Part shown: positions 23,033-34,260 of the stretch, piece after piece
Numbering within the stretch: the stretch's first letter is position 1
Layout of the letters: every line of letters begins with the position of its first letter
DNA from: Linum tenue
Lineage: Eukaryota > Streptophyta > Magnoliopsida > Malpighiales > Linaceae
DNA: 64,000 nt
Direction: 5' to 3'
Assembly: GCA_946122785.1 (NCBI GenBank)
Contig: CAMGYJ010000006.1
Coordinates: 45,652,066 to 45,716,065 of the forward strand
Position numbers and translations under genes: made by a program
Notes under the pieces: generated by a model
What the model was told of the DNA's origin: nothing
Database searches by the model: none
What the model saw: only the letters and a program-made list of their open reading frames with translations

Positions 23033-24718
23033 TGATGAGATACAGGTTGGGCTTATAATGTGCACGTAATAGTCATTACTAATGGATTAGTTAATGTTTA
23101 GGGTTAGTTAATTAGTAGCTTGCATGGGGCCAAGGTTAGCACGTAGTTTGTAGGGCTAGTGGCGGATTGGGAGTCCTCTAGGTTAGGTGGCCGAGTTTAG
23201 CTAGGTAAGTTAGTAGAGTTCAGGTTAGATAGGGTTACGTATTAGGTTTAGACGCCTATATATTGTAATCACGGCATGAATCCGATTTATCAATCAATCA
23301 ATAAACAAAATAGGTTGTCGACACTTACGTCGTGCTCTCGCTTGTGAGATACAAGAAAACCCTTGAAATCGTGGGTTGCGAGTTCATCAATTGGTATCAG
23401 AGCCATGGTCCTCGACCTAGGCCCGTACCGCGCCCTTGCACTCAATGCGAAGATAGCGCTCGAGCAGACCAAGGTCGCCTGTGCACAGCTAGCAAAATAA
23501 CGTGAGAGGTTCACGACATTCTGCCGAGAACGAGAGATGAACGAAAACCGTGCCGTCATTCCCGAAGGAAGGCACAACGACGACGATGTTGCCGAGGTCG
23601 ACGCCAGTGAGAACAAGGCAGCTGAGAATGCGGAAATCTCCTTGGATGCAGCAGCAGGAGTGACAGGGCCCAAAACCTTAAGATTCCACGCATCGCTTGA
23701 GCCGAAAAAGCAGCTGCGTACACGTTCCTCGATTGAGGAAGAAGAGAAGGATGAACTCAGAGCTCGATCTTTGTCGATTGTAGCGGAATCTGCTGCGGGC
23801 AGCGAGGAAGCTTTGTGGGCGATCACCAGGCCGCCGAAAGGGAAGCAACAGTTGGCGTTGTCCTTGTGTGCCCCGAACACCCAACGATCAGGGAACTGCG
23901 GAAAGGAGATCACAGCTAGAGCTAGGTCCCATGGAGACGGTGTTGAAGGACGTTTTCCGAGTTCGCTCGAGAGGCCACCAACAACACGTCATTCACCGGT
24001 GGGATGGTTGGACTTTGATGTTCCGGTGATCAGTTTGTGGCGCCTGCTGCTTGTCCCTCCATATAAGCGAGCAGGACAGAGCCTTATTTGGGGCCAGGAT
24101 GATGTCCAGGTAGGAGGTCTTCCAAGGATTTTTCAATGTGGTCCAAGTACTAGGGATTCAGAGGGGATTTTTGTGCCTGCCGAGACCGGCCGCACAACCA
24201 AGTTAGGAGTCTCAGCCGATAGAAAGATGGGCATGGGTCGTACACGAGGCTGGAAGTTTCGGAAGCGACTAAAGCCTCAACGTCGCTGCAAGAGCTGCTG
24301 TTGTCATCGTTGTTGGCGTGGATCGTACCTTGGAGACCAAGGTTCTTTGAGGGGGAAGGAATGATGAGATATAGGTTGGGCTTATAATGTGCACGTAATA
24401 GCCATTACTAATGGATTAGTTAATGTTTAGGGTTAGTTAATTAGTAGCTTGCATGGGCCAAGGTTAGCACGTAGTTTGTAGGGCTAGTGGCGGATTGGAA
24501 GTCCTCTAGGTTAGGTGGCCGAGTTTAGCTAGGTAAGCTAGTAGAGTTCAGGTTAGCTAGGGTTACGTATTAGTTTTAGACGCCTATATATTGTAATCAC
24601 GACATTAGTCCGATTTATCAATTAATCAATAAACAAAATAGGTTTTCGACACTTACGTCGTGCTCTCGCTTGTGAGATACAAGCAAAACCCTTGAACTCG
24701 TGGGTTACGAGTTCATCA
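23033..24718 (+). mobile_element. Small non-autonomous LTR element (TRIM/LARD-like)
   Basis: LTRs at 23033-23389 and 24362-24718 (357 bp each) run from TGATGAGAT to GTTCATCA and differ at roughly 14 sites by eye (about 4%). The target duplication CCAAC is perfect (23028-23032 and 24719-24723). A tRNA-Met PBS, TGGTATCAGAGC, lies at 23392-23403 and a purine tract GAGGGGGAAGGAA ends the interior at 24361. The 972-bp interior has one open frame but none of the polymerase domains. Its size and structure suit a TRIM or small LARD. Confidence 0.92.
23537..24364 (+). CDS. Open frame inside TRIM-like element, function unknown
   Basis: A 275-codon frame covers most of the interior and runs two bases into the 3' LTR. 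The N-terminal 90 residues are acidic and charge-rich, and the C-terminus is basic with a cysteine cluster CKSCCCHRCW. I recognise no gag, protease or other domain. The C-terminal part, read against the usual plant elements, looks like the tail of a former polyprotein in a shifted frame. It may be non-coding and simply open by chance. Confidence 0.3.
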   Translation: MNENRAVIPEGRHNDDDVAEVDASENKAAENAEISLDAAAGVTGPKTLRFHASLEPKKQLRTRSSIEEEEKDELRARSLSIVAESAAGSEEALWAITRPPKGKQQLALSLCAPNTQRSGNCGKEITARARSHGDGVEGRFPSSLERPPTTRHSPVGWLDFDVPVISLWRLLLVPPYKRAGQSLIWGQDDVQVGGLPRIFQCGPSTRDSEGIFVPAETGRTTKLGVSADRKMGMGRTRGWKFRKRLKPQRRCKSCCCHRCWRGSYLGDQGSLRGKE

Positions 24719-24812
24719 CCAACTTTGCAAGCAAGTTAACACTCCTTATAGGTGTTGATTTTCAAACTTTCAAATTACCTGATATGTGGATTGTGGATAC
24801 TGGAGCTACAGA

Positions 24813-26335
24813 TGACTCGTCCCAAATACCACAATAAAAATCCCAATCAAGGCCCAAGTATAAACCTTAGTTGGGTGCAATATAGGGCAAGTATGTTTTT
24901 AAAGTCAAACCCGGGCCGACCATGTACCCCCTACTTCAATTGTTTGAAACATTATCTAGCAATTGGTTTTTGGTTGGAACTACGATTCAAAACTAAAGAG
25001 ATTGGAAAAGTAAATGGTGTGAACACTAGTTGAGAAGGCTTTACCCGGGTGTTGTTCCCCCTACCTAGTTATAAAGGTGAGTTAAACCGAATGAAAGTGC
25101 ATGGTGAAGTTGGTTGCTAACCGTAGAGAAGCGCAACAAGTGAATCGAGTTCACTCTCTTGATCAATTGGCTAAGAGGCTACAAGCTAAGCTACCTAGTT
25201 GACTCTCTTAGCCAATCGACCAAGGAACACAGGTCAAACTACCTAGGTAAATATCTTAGCAAATCGTCTATGGGTTGCCAAGGCTTCACTCTCGAATTAA
25301 AGTTCGGACGACTAAATCGCAACCAACACAAGGTGCTTAAACGTAGTAAGAGTTGTGCCCTAATTTGCCCTAGGTAGGTGACTCAATTAGGCCAAGGAAA
25401 CCCAACTTTTGAAAGCCTCTTCACAAGGAGAGGGTTTCCCTCTACCTAGGTCAAATTAGCAAAGTAGTTGGAAATTGAAAACACAACACAACATCCATGA
25501 AAATACCTCAATACTTGCTTTCAAACACAACCATACACAAATCATTCAATTGATACAAACTTTCACATGTTTCTAGCTAGGGTTCACAAACACCCAAGTG
25601 AAATAAAGGACTACTCCATGCTAGGTAGAAGGAATACACAAAGGAGAGAAGAGAAAACCATCTTGGAGATGAATGCCTTCTTCCTTTTGTGTGGAAACCA
25701 ACCTTGAAGGTGAAAATCCCCAAACCTCAAGCTTGGATGAAACCCTAGCCTCCTTCCTCTTCCTTGCTCGTCACTTTCTCTCTCTAGAAGTCTTGAAGAA
25801 GAATAAGTTATCTCACTAGTCTCTCCCCATTCCTGCTTCAGCTCAACTCTCTTTATATACCCAAATCAAAGGCATTTCACGATCCCAATTCACGGCCGTG
25901 AACATTGGCTAGGGATCGTGATCTTTAGCAAAAGTGCACCGTTTTACTTATGCGCTTTACGGTGCAAGGCGAGTGTGGTCCAGCGACTGTGAACCAGTAG
26001 AGGTCTAGTGAGGTGTGCAAACCCTTCTGGAACCATTGTCCTTCACGCTCCAACGACCGTGAACCAGTCGAGGTGCTCAAAATCTTATGGAACCATTGCG
26101 CTTCACGATCGTGGCGCGATCTTCACGGTCTTGGCGATCGTGAATTCATGGCTTCCACCGTGATATGCAAATGTCCTCTCCTTTTTGCCCGTTTTCGCTC
26201 ATTTTAATCCAACTTTCGTTCTAGGGGTTGATTTACCTGCTAGGATCTGAAACATAGTAAAACAAGGCACAACCTAGCGTAATACCAAACCTCATTTGGT
26301 GAAATCACCTCAAACATCTAACGAAAAGGGAATCA
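24813..26335 (-). mobile_element. Solo LTR, Ty3/gypsy Athila-like (LTR group 3)
   Basis: In plus-strand reading it runs from TGACTCGT to GGGAATCA, the terminal words of the LTR at 60858-61963. The target duplication ACAGA is perfect (24808-24812 and 26336-26340). There is no internal region, PBS or polypurine tract, so it is what remains after recombination between the two LTRs of a full element. On the minus strand a TATATAAAG box lies at about 25852, with the TTCACGG palindrome array (25875-26160) just upstream of it. Confidence 0.93.
25875..26160. repeat. TTCACGGCCGTGAA / TTCACGATCG motif array in solo LTR
   Basis: A perfect 14-bp palindrome TTCACGGCCGTGAA lies at 25889-25902. Around it are TTCACGATC, ACGGTGCAAG, GACCGTGAACCAG and, near 26100-26145, TTCACGATCGTGG with GCGATCGTGAA. 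The motif family is the same as in the 31743 and 59358 LTRs. Confidence 0.75.
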
Positions 26336-26780
26336 ACAGACCAAATATCTTGCAACTTATCATGTTTCCTTGCCCATAGAAAAATTAGAAATGTGTTTCT
26401 AACCTTACACAATGGTCAAAGACAGAGGCCACTCACATATGTGTTGTCAAGTTGCCATGTGGTCTTATTCTCCATCAAGTCCTCTATGTTCCATCCTTCT
26501 CATTCAAATTCATTTCTATTAACAAGCTAACTAAAACTTTAACAGTCTCACTCACTTTCAAATCCTCATTCTGTGAAATCCAGGACCTTCTTACCAGGAG
26601 GAGGATTGGCTTGGCCCATCAAGTTAGAGGTCTCTATCAAATGTCTCAATGCATTTCCCCTATCCAAGATGCCAGAACCAATCATCCTACCATAGCAGCA
26701 ACCTATAACTTCACTCAACAAAAACTTGATCTGATAGGACATGCAGAAGGCAAAACATTATCCAAAAATCTAGTCCACTA

Positions 26781-27605
26781 GTAGAGAAATATGTAATAGA
26801 CCATTGCGAGACTTGTCATTTTGTGAAGCAAAAGAAACCGCCCTTTGATTTAAGCAGTACAGTGTCTGTAGAACCCTTCGATTTGGTCCACGTTGACATT
26901 TGGGAAACACATTTTGTAATGAGTTACAATGGATTTTGTTATTTCTTAAATGTGGTTGATGATTACAGTCGATGTTTATGGGTTTTCTTGATGAAAGCTA
27001 AATTTGAGGCTAGGACATTGCTTCAAGATTTTTGTGTCATGGTGAATGTTCATTTCAATAGAAGGGTTAAGACCATAAGGTCATATCAGGGCTTGGAGTT
27101 TCACGTGCCAAGTTTCTATGGTGAACATGGGATATTACATCTTCCTGTCTAGAAGTTACACAACAGAATGAGAGAGTTGAAAGAAACATCAGAATATCCT
27201 GAATGTAGCAAGGGCTTTGAGGTTTCAAGCAGGATTACCTCTATCTTTCTGGGGGGGGGGATTGTGTCTTGCATGCAGTGTTTCTGATTAACAAATTAAT
27301 GACACCCTTATTGGAGAATCTGACCCCATTTGAGAAGTTATATGGCAAAGCACCAGATTATAGTGTATTGAGAGTCTTTGGTTGCTTGAGTTATGCTGGA
27401 ACACTGTCAAAGGGAAGGAAGAAGTTTGAGAAAAGGGCTAGACCGTGTGTATTTTTGAGTTTTACCTCAGGCATGAAGGGATACAAAATGCTGGATTTGT
27501 CCAATCATGAAATGTTTGTTTCCAGGGATGTAAAGTTCTATGAGCAGAATCTCCCATATAAGAAAGACCAATTACATTATGACAACGACCACATAAACTG
27601 CTCCT
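26781..27605 (+). pseudogene. copia integrase
   Basis: Contains the end of the zinc site (CETCHF near 26808), the first catalytic Asp in VHVDIWE near 26890, and the third motif QNERVERN near 27160 after a stop. The second motif reads IRSYQGLEF near 27080 where active copia integrases have IRSDNGTEF, so the second catalytic Asp is replaced by Tyr. A G-run at 27251-27260 accompanies a frame change. The C-terminal part (FGCLSYAGTL and the following segment) is open up to 27605. The enzyme is inactive. Confidence 0.85.
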
Positions 27606-27745
27606 AAACCTCCCTCTTTTGATCCATTCCCAGAACTAGAAAACCTTTTTATTCCATCTCCAGAAAATCCAAATACCCCAAATCTTGATCCTCGACCTTT
27701 ACCTTTGACACAATCATTACAGAACCTTGATGAAGAGGAGGAACA

Positions 27746-28907
27746 TTGCAACAAGAACAGGAGGAAGAAGTGGTACATGAAATAGATTCACCACCTAACC
27801 AGCCTGGACTAGTTCTTAGAAGATCTGAAAGAATTCTAAACCTCCAGTATACCTCATTCAAAACTATAGTGACAACTCTACCTAACCTCAAACCAACAAA
27901 CACCAGCAAACACTCTTTAACCAATTTCATTTCTCATCAAAACCTTACCTCATCCTATCAAGCCTATGCCCTTAGTGTTCTCCAAATGATTGAGCCCAAA
28001 TCATTTGAAGATGCCATGAAATATGAATGTTGGAGACAAGCTGTTATTGAAGAGCTAAATGCTATGTAGGAGAACCACACTTGGGACATTGTTGACCTAC
28101 TTCCAGGCAAGAAAATAGTGGGGTGCTGATGGGTTTTTAAGGTGAAACTAAATCTAGATGGAAGTCTAGAAAGATACAAAGCTAGGTTGGTGGCCAAGGG
28201 TTTCACACAAATACCAGGTATTGTGATGCCTTTCATACATTCAAGACATTGCTTGCTGTTGCAGTAGTTAAAAACTGGCACTTACATCAAATGGATGTAA
28301 GAAATGCCTTTCTTCATGGAGATTTAGATGAACTTGTTTATATGGCAATTCCTTCTGGATTAGAAGTTAAACAATCAGAACACAAACATGTTTGTTTACT
28401 CAAGAAGTCATTGTATGGATTGAAGCAGGCAAGTAGGCAATGGTTTGCCAAGCTCACTACTTCTTTACTCAAGTATGGATTTATTCAATCTCAAGCAGAT
28501 TACTCCATGTTCACCATGGTTCAGAATCAATCTATTCTTATCATTTTGGTCTATGTAGATGACATTATTGTTGTAGGAAATGATGAGACAATGATTGTTA
28601 GGCAAACAGTTCCTTGCTAAGGAATTTAAGATTAAAAAGACTTGGGATTGCTGAGATACTTCTTGGGACTTGAGATAGCGAGAAGATCAAAGGGTATATT
28701 TGTTTGCCAAAGAAAATATTGTTTGGACATGCTTAAGGAGGCTGGATTTCTCAGTTGCAAACCAGCTTTGTCTCTAATTAACATGAAGACTAGACTATTT
28801 GCAGGTGTTGGGAACTTGCTACCAGATTCAACATCATATAGAAGGCTAGTTGGGAAACTGCAATACATTACAACCACTAGACGAGACATTTCTTATGTTG
28901 TTCATGT
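27746..28907 (+). pseudogene. copia reverse transcriptase, truncated
   Basis: The region includes the linker, the segment MIEPKSFEDAMKYECWRQA near 27990, and the RT fingers (YKARLVAKGFTQ near 28190). The palm has HQMDVRNAFLHGDL near 28290 and the catalytic YVDDI box near 28553. The thumb follows after a frameshift at 28620 (YFLGLEIARRSKGIF near 28660). Stops at 28066 and 28127 and several shifts kill it. It ends abruptly at 28907 inside the connection before RNase H. Confidence 0.88.
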
Positions 28908-30290
28908 CAAGCCCAAACCATGCTTTAGATGATCGCCAAGCTATGATGGAGGCGACCACACCCTAAGAAAAATTTACTTTATTGCCAATGCTAGGGAATG
29001 TAACAACCCCTATATCAACACTTATAATCCGGGGTGGCACCAACATTCTAACTTTTCATGGGCATTATTTCAAATCCAAGACCTCCCGGTTTCAAGCACC
29101 AATGGGAGGATTCCAACAATAAAGACAACATTTTCAACAATAAAAGCCCCCCTTCCCGAGCTCAGAACTTCCAACCTCAACCGTATCAACCACAAGGCAG
29201 CCAAGGCTTCCAACAATAACAATAACAAGACAAGATTTCCAAGCTTAAAGACCTTGTCAATGCTTTTGTGAGTACAAGCACTACAATGTTAGATGCAAAT
29301 AAGAAGTTCATGGAGGTATCCTCGAAAAAGTTTTCTACTTTTGAAACTTAATTAAGGAGCCACTAAGCTCATCTTCAAAATTTGGAAACCCAATTTGGAA
29401 ACTTTGCCAAAATTCTTAATAAAAGACCTCATGGGGCACTCCTGGGTAAAATTGTAGCCAACCCCAAGGATCAAAGAGCGGGATTTCATGTTATCTCATT
29501 TCGAAGTGGAAAGGTAATTCATGAGGCACCCCCCCCCACAAAAGAAAGTCTTGGAACTGGAGTTTCCTCCATCGATTCTAGAATAAAAATCCAAGGAAAA
29601 AAAGGATGCAGAGGCACGAAAGAAAAATCCGACACCACTTGTGCGTGAGTACAATCCTCGACTTCGTTTTCCAACAAGGATGCACAAGAACCGACTCAAG
29701 ACCGAGTTCGGTAAGTTCGTGGATGTTCTAAAGAAGCTTCACATCACCGTTTCATTCTTGGATGCTATGGCTCAACTGCAGAAGTGTGCCAAGTTATTGA
29801 AGGGGGTGCTCACCAAGAAGAAGAAGCTAAGTGACATTTCCATGGTAAATCTGAGTGAGGAATACTTCGCCATCGTCCAAAAAAAGCTTCCTAAAAAACA
29901 ACACGACCAAGGCAATTTTACTATCCCTTTTCACATAGGTTCATTGCATATCGAAAAGTCATTGGCGAACTTAGGTGCAAGAATAAATGTCATGCCATAT
30001 AAAAATTTCATGAAATTAGACATAGGGCTATTACGGAAGACCTTCTAGTCTAAGTGGGCAAATTCTACTATCCTAAGGATTTTTTAATCCTTGATATTCT
30101 TGAGGATGTAAAAGTACCCCTTATACTAAAATGACCCTTCCTCACTACCGCCAAAGCCTTGATTGATGTGAATGAAGATACTTTGATTCTAAGAGAAAGT
30201 GATGGGAAGATTACCTTCTCCGTCGCAAACAATGAGAAAGTAGTACCTATGCATGAACTGATGTTTAGCGTGAGGTGAAAAATAAACCTA
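28908..30290 (+). pseudogene. Gypsy (Athila-like) gag C-terminus and protease
   Basis: Starts within gag just after the zinc knuckle (the segment equivalent to MRESTTPQEQVNFI) and continues through the glutamine-rich linker and the pre-protease helices (FPTRMHKNRLKTEFGKF near 29665). The retropepsin signature here is SLANLGARINVMP near 29960, so the catalytic Asp is Asn. The flap region after 30048 is broken by stops. The left edge is the junction with copia at 28907. Confidence 0.8.
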
Positions 30291-30780
30291 AGTCTTCTAA
30301 AGGTAAGTCTACTTCAGTCAATGCTTTCAACCATTGTGTAGACAAGTCTTGTGTTCTTGCTATGTTTGATGTGAAATAGGTTCCCAATCCTTCCATGTTT
30401 TCCAAGGTGAAGTCCAAGAGGGTGTTGAGACCCAAGATGATAGTCCTGAAGTTGGCTCATTGAAGGTCAAGGGAAAAGAGACGGTGTGTTGGCCAAATGA
30501 TGGTGTGTGGAATGAGAAAGGTGCAAAAGTGAAGAAATCCCCTAAGAGTGTGGTGGATCCACACTTGGTGGCATTTTGCTTGAAATCTGCCTGAGATCGA
30601 CTAGCTTTGTCTAACTTAAGATGTAAAAGAAGCACTAGTTGTGAGGTGACCCAACATCGATTTGTTATTTCTTTTCCTATTTTTCCTATTTTGTGTAATA
30701 TGTGTTTGAGTATAGATTTGGTTCCTTGCCATTGGTTGTCATGTTTTTATCTTTGGATGTGTTGTATTTAAATTTCAGGC
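30291..30780 (+). other. Gypsy internal sequence, not recognised in detail
   Basis: AT-rich sequence between the protease remnant and the ORF1-like remnant. It has several stops in all frames and presumably belongs to the same element. Confidence 0.4.
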
Positions 30781-31742
30781 ATGGAAGAGTCAAACGAGGG
30801 TAAGAAAATGGTCGAGTAGGAAAAATTTGAAAATGCCTATGGTTCTTACCCTTTTGTGCATGTTTAATGGTAAATATCAAGAGAAAAAATTTAGGGCTGC
30901 TCTTGCATCCTACCTTTTCAATGCAACCCCTAGTTTCATGCCTATGATTGGTTTTGGTCTGGTTGTGCTTTAATTTAAGATATCTAGGATTTCTTGCACC
31001 CTTTGCCACCATGATTACATGCTTAGAGTTTAAGTGTAAGGGAGTTATGTTCCTCCCAGTGTGTATAGTAGGTAATGGTTGACCTGTCTCATCCATATCT
31101 TCACGATCTTGTCAATCACCATAAGTATGCTGGTGAATTTGATGCTTGACAGATAGCCCCAATTGGACCCCACTAGTGGCTTGACTTCGATAAGTTCACT
31201 GCTTTCCACTCTTGGGCTGAGATGTCAGACGCACAAGCCCATCCTTAGTGGCGTTACCTCCTTGAGTTCCAGGACAACATCTACAAAGAGCCCTGTGTGG
31301 AGTTTTACTGTTCCAATACCCATGTCCAGCCTTGCACACTCAGCCTATGCTACAAACCATATGTTGCTTTCTGACTTGACAGTGCACTTTGGACCATGAG
31401 CTACGACCATCAGGCCCAACCAATGGAATTAGACACTGAGAACATAGCCCACAACAAGATAGCTGACACGAAGGACCTATACATTCATGATGTTTTCCAA
31501 AATGTCAGCTAGCCCCAAAACCACCGTATCAGGTTCCAACCCGGGAAGATGACGACTACTTTGCTCCGCCCCTAGTGGCACGTTCTTAACATAATGCTCA
31601 CCCACTCCATCCTTCCCAGTCACCAGTCTTTGGGCAAGGTTTCCCTAAGGGCGATGCTCACTTTCTATACCATGGGTAGACGTTGTGAGCCACTTCACCT
31701 CGGGTCGATGTTGGTGACATCCTTCTCCCGAGCTATAGGAAC
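30780..31742 (+). pseudogene. Athila ORF1 / plant-transposon-domain-like remnant
   Basis: Shifted frames spell a protein with LVNHHKYAGEFDA near 31110, KFTAFHSWAEM near 31185, YIHDVFQNVS near 31485 and RFQPGKMTTTLLRP near 31530. It ends WHVLNIMLTHSILPSH and a following helix (31580-31740). The layout resembles the Athila ORF1 or putative plant transposon domain found in Athila-like elements, but the match is from memory of the family and weak. Stops are frequent. It is cut at 31743 by an LTR. Confidence 0.45.
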
Positions 31743-33109
31743 TGATTCGAGCCTAATTGTACACTTTTTATCCCCGTTTCTCTTTGCCGTTTGTTTCAAT
31801 TGAGCTCCAAAAGGGGAGGTTCTATGCTAGGTTTCTTGTGTTTCAGATCCTAACAGGTGAAACCAACCCCGGAGTCGGAAGTTGTCGAAAAAGAGCAAAG
31901 ACTAGACAAAGAAGAGGAGACAGCCTGTGTTCATGGTCTCCAGGACCGTGAACTGGAACCACAACCCGTGAATCAAGAAGCGTCTATAGGGGTTTATGTG
32001 GTTACTGACGCCAAGGCTGTTCACGGTCTCTAAGACCGTGACCTGCAACCACAAACCGTGAACCCAAGAAGTGAAGCGGTGCGTTTTGGTTCAGCACACT
32101 GTGTTCATGGACACGTTTTGATGTTCACGGCCGTGAACTGGGCACAATCTCAGTATAAAAGGCCAGCTGAAAGGAAGAAGAAAGGGGGAGGCCTAGTGTG
32201 AGAAAGTGACGAACCAAAGAAGAGGAGAAGCTAGGGTTTCATCTCCAAGCAAGGATTTGGGAATTCCTCACCCAAAGGAGGATCTCTTCAACACAAGGAG
32301 CAAGGCTTGCATCTTTTTGATGGTTTTCCTTCTTCTCTCTTGTGTTTTCCCTTCTTTTAGCATGGAGTAGTCCCTTCTTTCACTTGGGTGTTTGTAAACC
32401 CTAACTACAATTATGTGAATGCTTGTATGAATTGAATGATTTGTGTGTGGTTGTGTTTAATGTGAATGTAAAGGTATTATTCATGAATGATTTTGTTGTG
32501 TGAAAGCCTATCAATCTAATTGCCATTCTAACCTAGGTAGAGAGAAAACCCCCCTTTCTTTCTTTGAAAGAGGCTTGAATGCTGTTTTTTCTTGGGTAGT
32601 TCATTATCTCATAGTTAAGTTAACACAGGGAAAACCTCCTAATTTGTATTAGCACTTGGGGTTTGGTTGTGGATGGCCGTCCGAACTCCAATTCGAGGAT
32701 GAAGTCTAACCATTCCTTAGTCAATAGGTTGAGAGGGTCGCATTAGTGGCTTGGATCGTATCCCATTTCCTCGACCTAGAGACTAATACTTGTTATACTT
32801 CCCTACGGTTTATAACCCCCTCATCACACACGGTCATTCGATCCTTCAAGTCGTAATTGTTAGCTAGGGGGAGCAACACCCGGGTGAAGCCTTCTCAATT
32901 AGTGTCAAATCCATTTCATCATTGCAAAGTAATTTAGCTTTAGATCTTTGTTTTCACCAAAACTATCCGCTAAATAATGTTTCAAACAATCGAAGTAGCG
33001 GTACATGGGCTGGCCTGGGTCGATATTTAAACATACTTGCCCTATATTGCACCCATCTAAGGTTTATACTTGGGCCTTAGGTGGGATTTTATTTAGTCAG
33101 AGCAAGTCA
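31743..33109 (+). mobile_element. 5' LTR of Athila-like element (LTR group 3)
   Basis: Begins TGATTCGAGCC, like the LTRs at 59358 and (minus) 61963, and ends AAGTCA, six bases before the primer binding site. No polypurine tract precedes it, so it is a 5' LTR that landed in the upstream ORF1-like remnant. A TATAAAAGG box at 32153-32161 follows the palindrome array 31921-32138. From about 32840 onward the sequence recurs at 40000. Confidence 0.85.
31921..32138. repeat. TTCACGGTC..GACCGTGAA motif array in LTR
   Basis: TCACGGTC and GACCGTGA pair across TCTAA at 32021-32041. A related pair lies at 31931-31952. A perfect 16-bp palindrome GTTCACGGCCGTGAAC lies at 32123-32138, 14 bp before the TATAAAAGG box. 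Extra CCGTGAA half-sites follow each pair (near 31967 and 32056). Confidence 0.85.
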
Positions 33110-33115
33110 AGTTTT

Positions 33116-33133
33116 TGGCGCCTTTGCCAGGGA
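33116..33133 (+). other. Primer binding site, tRNA-Asp type (two mismatches)
   Basis: TGGCGCCTTTGCCAGGGA differs at two positions from the tRNA-Asp PBS seen at 9158 and 35288. The 40276 copy shares both changes. Confidence 0.8.
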
Positions 33134-33260
33134 ACTTCGGTCCGTTATCGTGAAAAGTTTGTTTGGTGTTAATCTAGCTTTTATTTTCAGTTTTGTTAAG
33201 TGGGAAGAGTTTGCTTGTGCTAGACGTGGTTGTGTTCTTTAAGTGTGTGTAGGGAGGTGC

Positions 33261-34260
33261 ATGACCCAGAGCAATCTGGTGACTTTAACACCACTGGACG
33301 AGGACATCAACCAGACTCTCCAACTTTTAGCTCGAGAGAGGGAGCAAGCGGAGGCAAGAAGGAGAATTGAAGAGAGGGGACAACAAGTTGGTCCCGGATT
33401 TGAAGGAATTGAAGGAGAATTTGAAGTTGAGATGGCGGGGAATGAACACTGAGGGGCTAATCCGCTTCAAACCCAAATTTGGAAGGGGGAGCCGAGGAGG
33501 AGCAGGGACTATGGGCTATTACATGGCTTCACGGGCGGCGGATATCCAATCTCCCATCTTACATCCATCCGTGGCCGCCAACAAATTTGAAATCAAACCC
33601 GCTCTTGTGACGATGATTCAAAACAATGCATACTTTGATGGGATTGCCAATGATCACCACGAAGCATGTCCAAAGGTTTCTTGAGCTAGCGGGAAGCTTG
33701 AAGATAAATGGAGTCCCCGAGGAGGCATCGCGATTGAGGCTTTTCCCCTATTATTTGGCGGGGAAGGCACTCCGATGGCTCAACAACCGTCTACCTCTAT
33801 CCATCACCTCTTGGGACGATTTACTCAACAAGTTCATGGCCCGATATTGTTCTCCTTCCAAGACGGCCGAGTGGAGAAAGAAGATCACTCACTTTGAGAA
33901 AGAGGAGGATGAGACATTGGGGGATGCATGGGAAAGATTCTCCGACTACTTCCTTCAATGCCCTCACCATGGATTCGAGGAGCAATTTCGGATTGAGACT
34001 TTCTATGGAGGTCTCATTCAAGATGACAAGATTCTCATAGACTATCTTTTCCAAGGGAAGTTGATGAACATGACCCCTCCTCAAGTGACCGAGTTGCTCG
34101 AAGATATGAATCTTAAGGGATATGATTGGGGCTTGACAAGAAGTGGGAAGAGAAGCACCGAAAGAGGAGTGTGAAGTGTGGGAGCAAGTGCTCCACTGGA
34201 AGCCAAGCTTGACAAGTTGATCGAGGTGATCCTTGAGAGCAAGAAGCAAGGGAAAGAGCC
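33261..34260 (+). pseudogene. Athila-like gag, group 3, copy 1
   Basis: Starts MTQSNLVTLTPLDEDINQ and has a coiled, charged N-terminus. After a stop near 33450 and a shift, it has the gag core from MGYYMASRAADIQSP near 33512 through KALRWLNN, NKFMARYCSPSKTAEW and the final helices ending near 34170. Two small deletions around 33651-33665 throw the frame. The duplicate at 40421 keeps the frame there. Nothing downstream of gag survives: the next sequence is LTR-derived at 34261. Confidence 0.85.

Larger units (their letters stand above)
24719..26780 (+). pseudogene. copia protease and pre-integrase region, split by solo LTR
   Basis: The retropepsin signature WIVDTGAT at about 24787-24810 is cut after its last codons by the solo LTR. 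It continues after 26340 in the same frame with the expected protease core (LYVPSFSFKFISINKLT near 26480). The region leading to the integrase zinc site follows. A stop near 26779 precedes the integrase. Confidence 0.85.
18891..28907 (+). mobile_element. Ty1/copia retrotransposon, decayed, split by three nested insertions
   Basis: The order is PBS, gag, protease, integrase, reverse transcriptase, which is the copia order. It is interrupted by complete insertions at 19167-22154, 23033-24718 and 24813-26335. Each is flanked by a perfect 5-bp duplication, and skipping each insert with one duplication keeps the local copia frame. The RNase H end and 3' LTR are missing: at 28907 the sequence changes abruptly to gypsy gag. 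Stops and frameshifts are spread through integrase and RT, so it is inactive. Confidence 0.9.
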
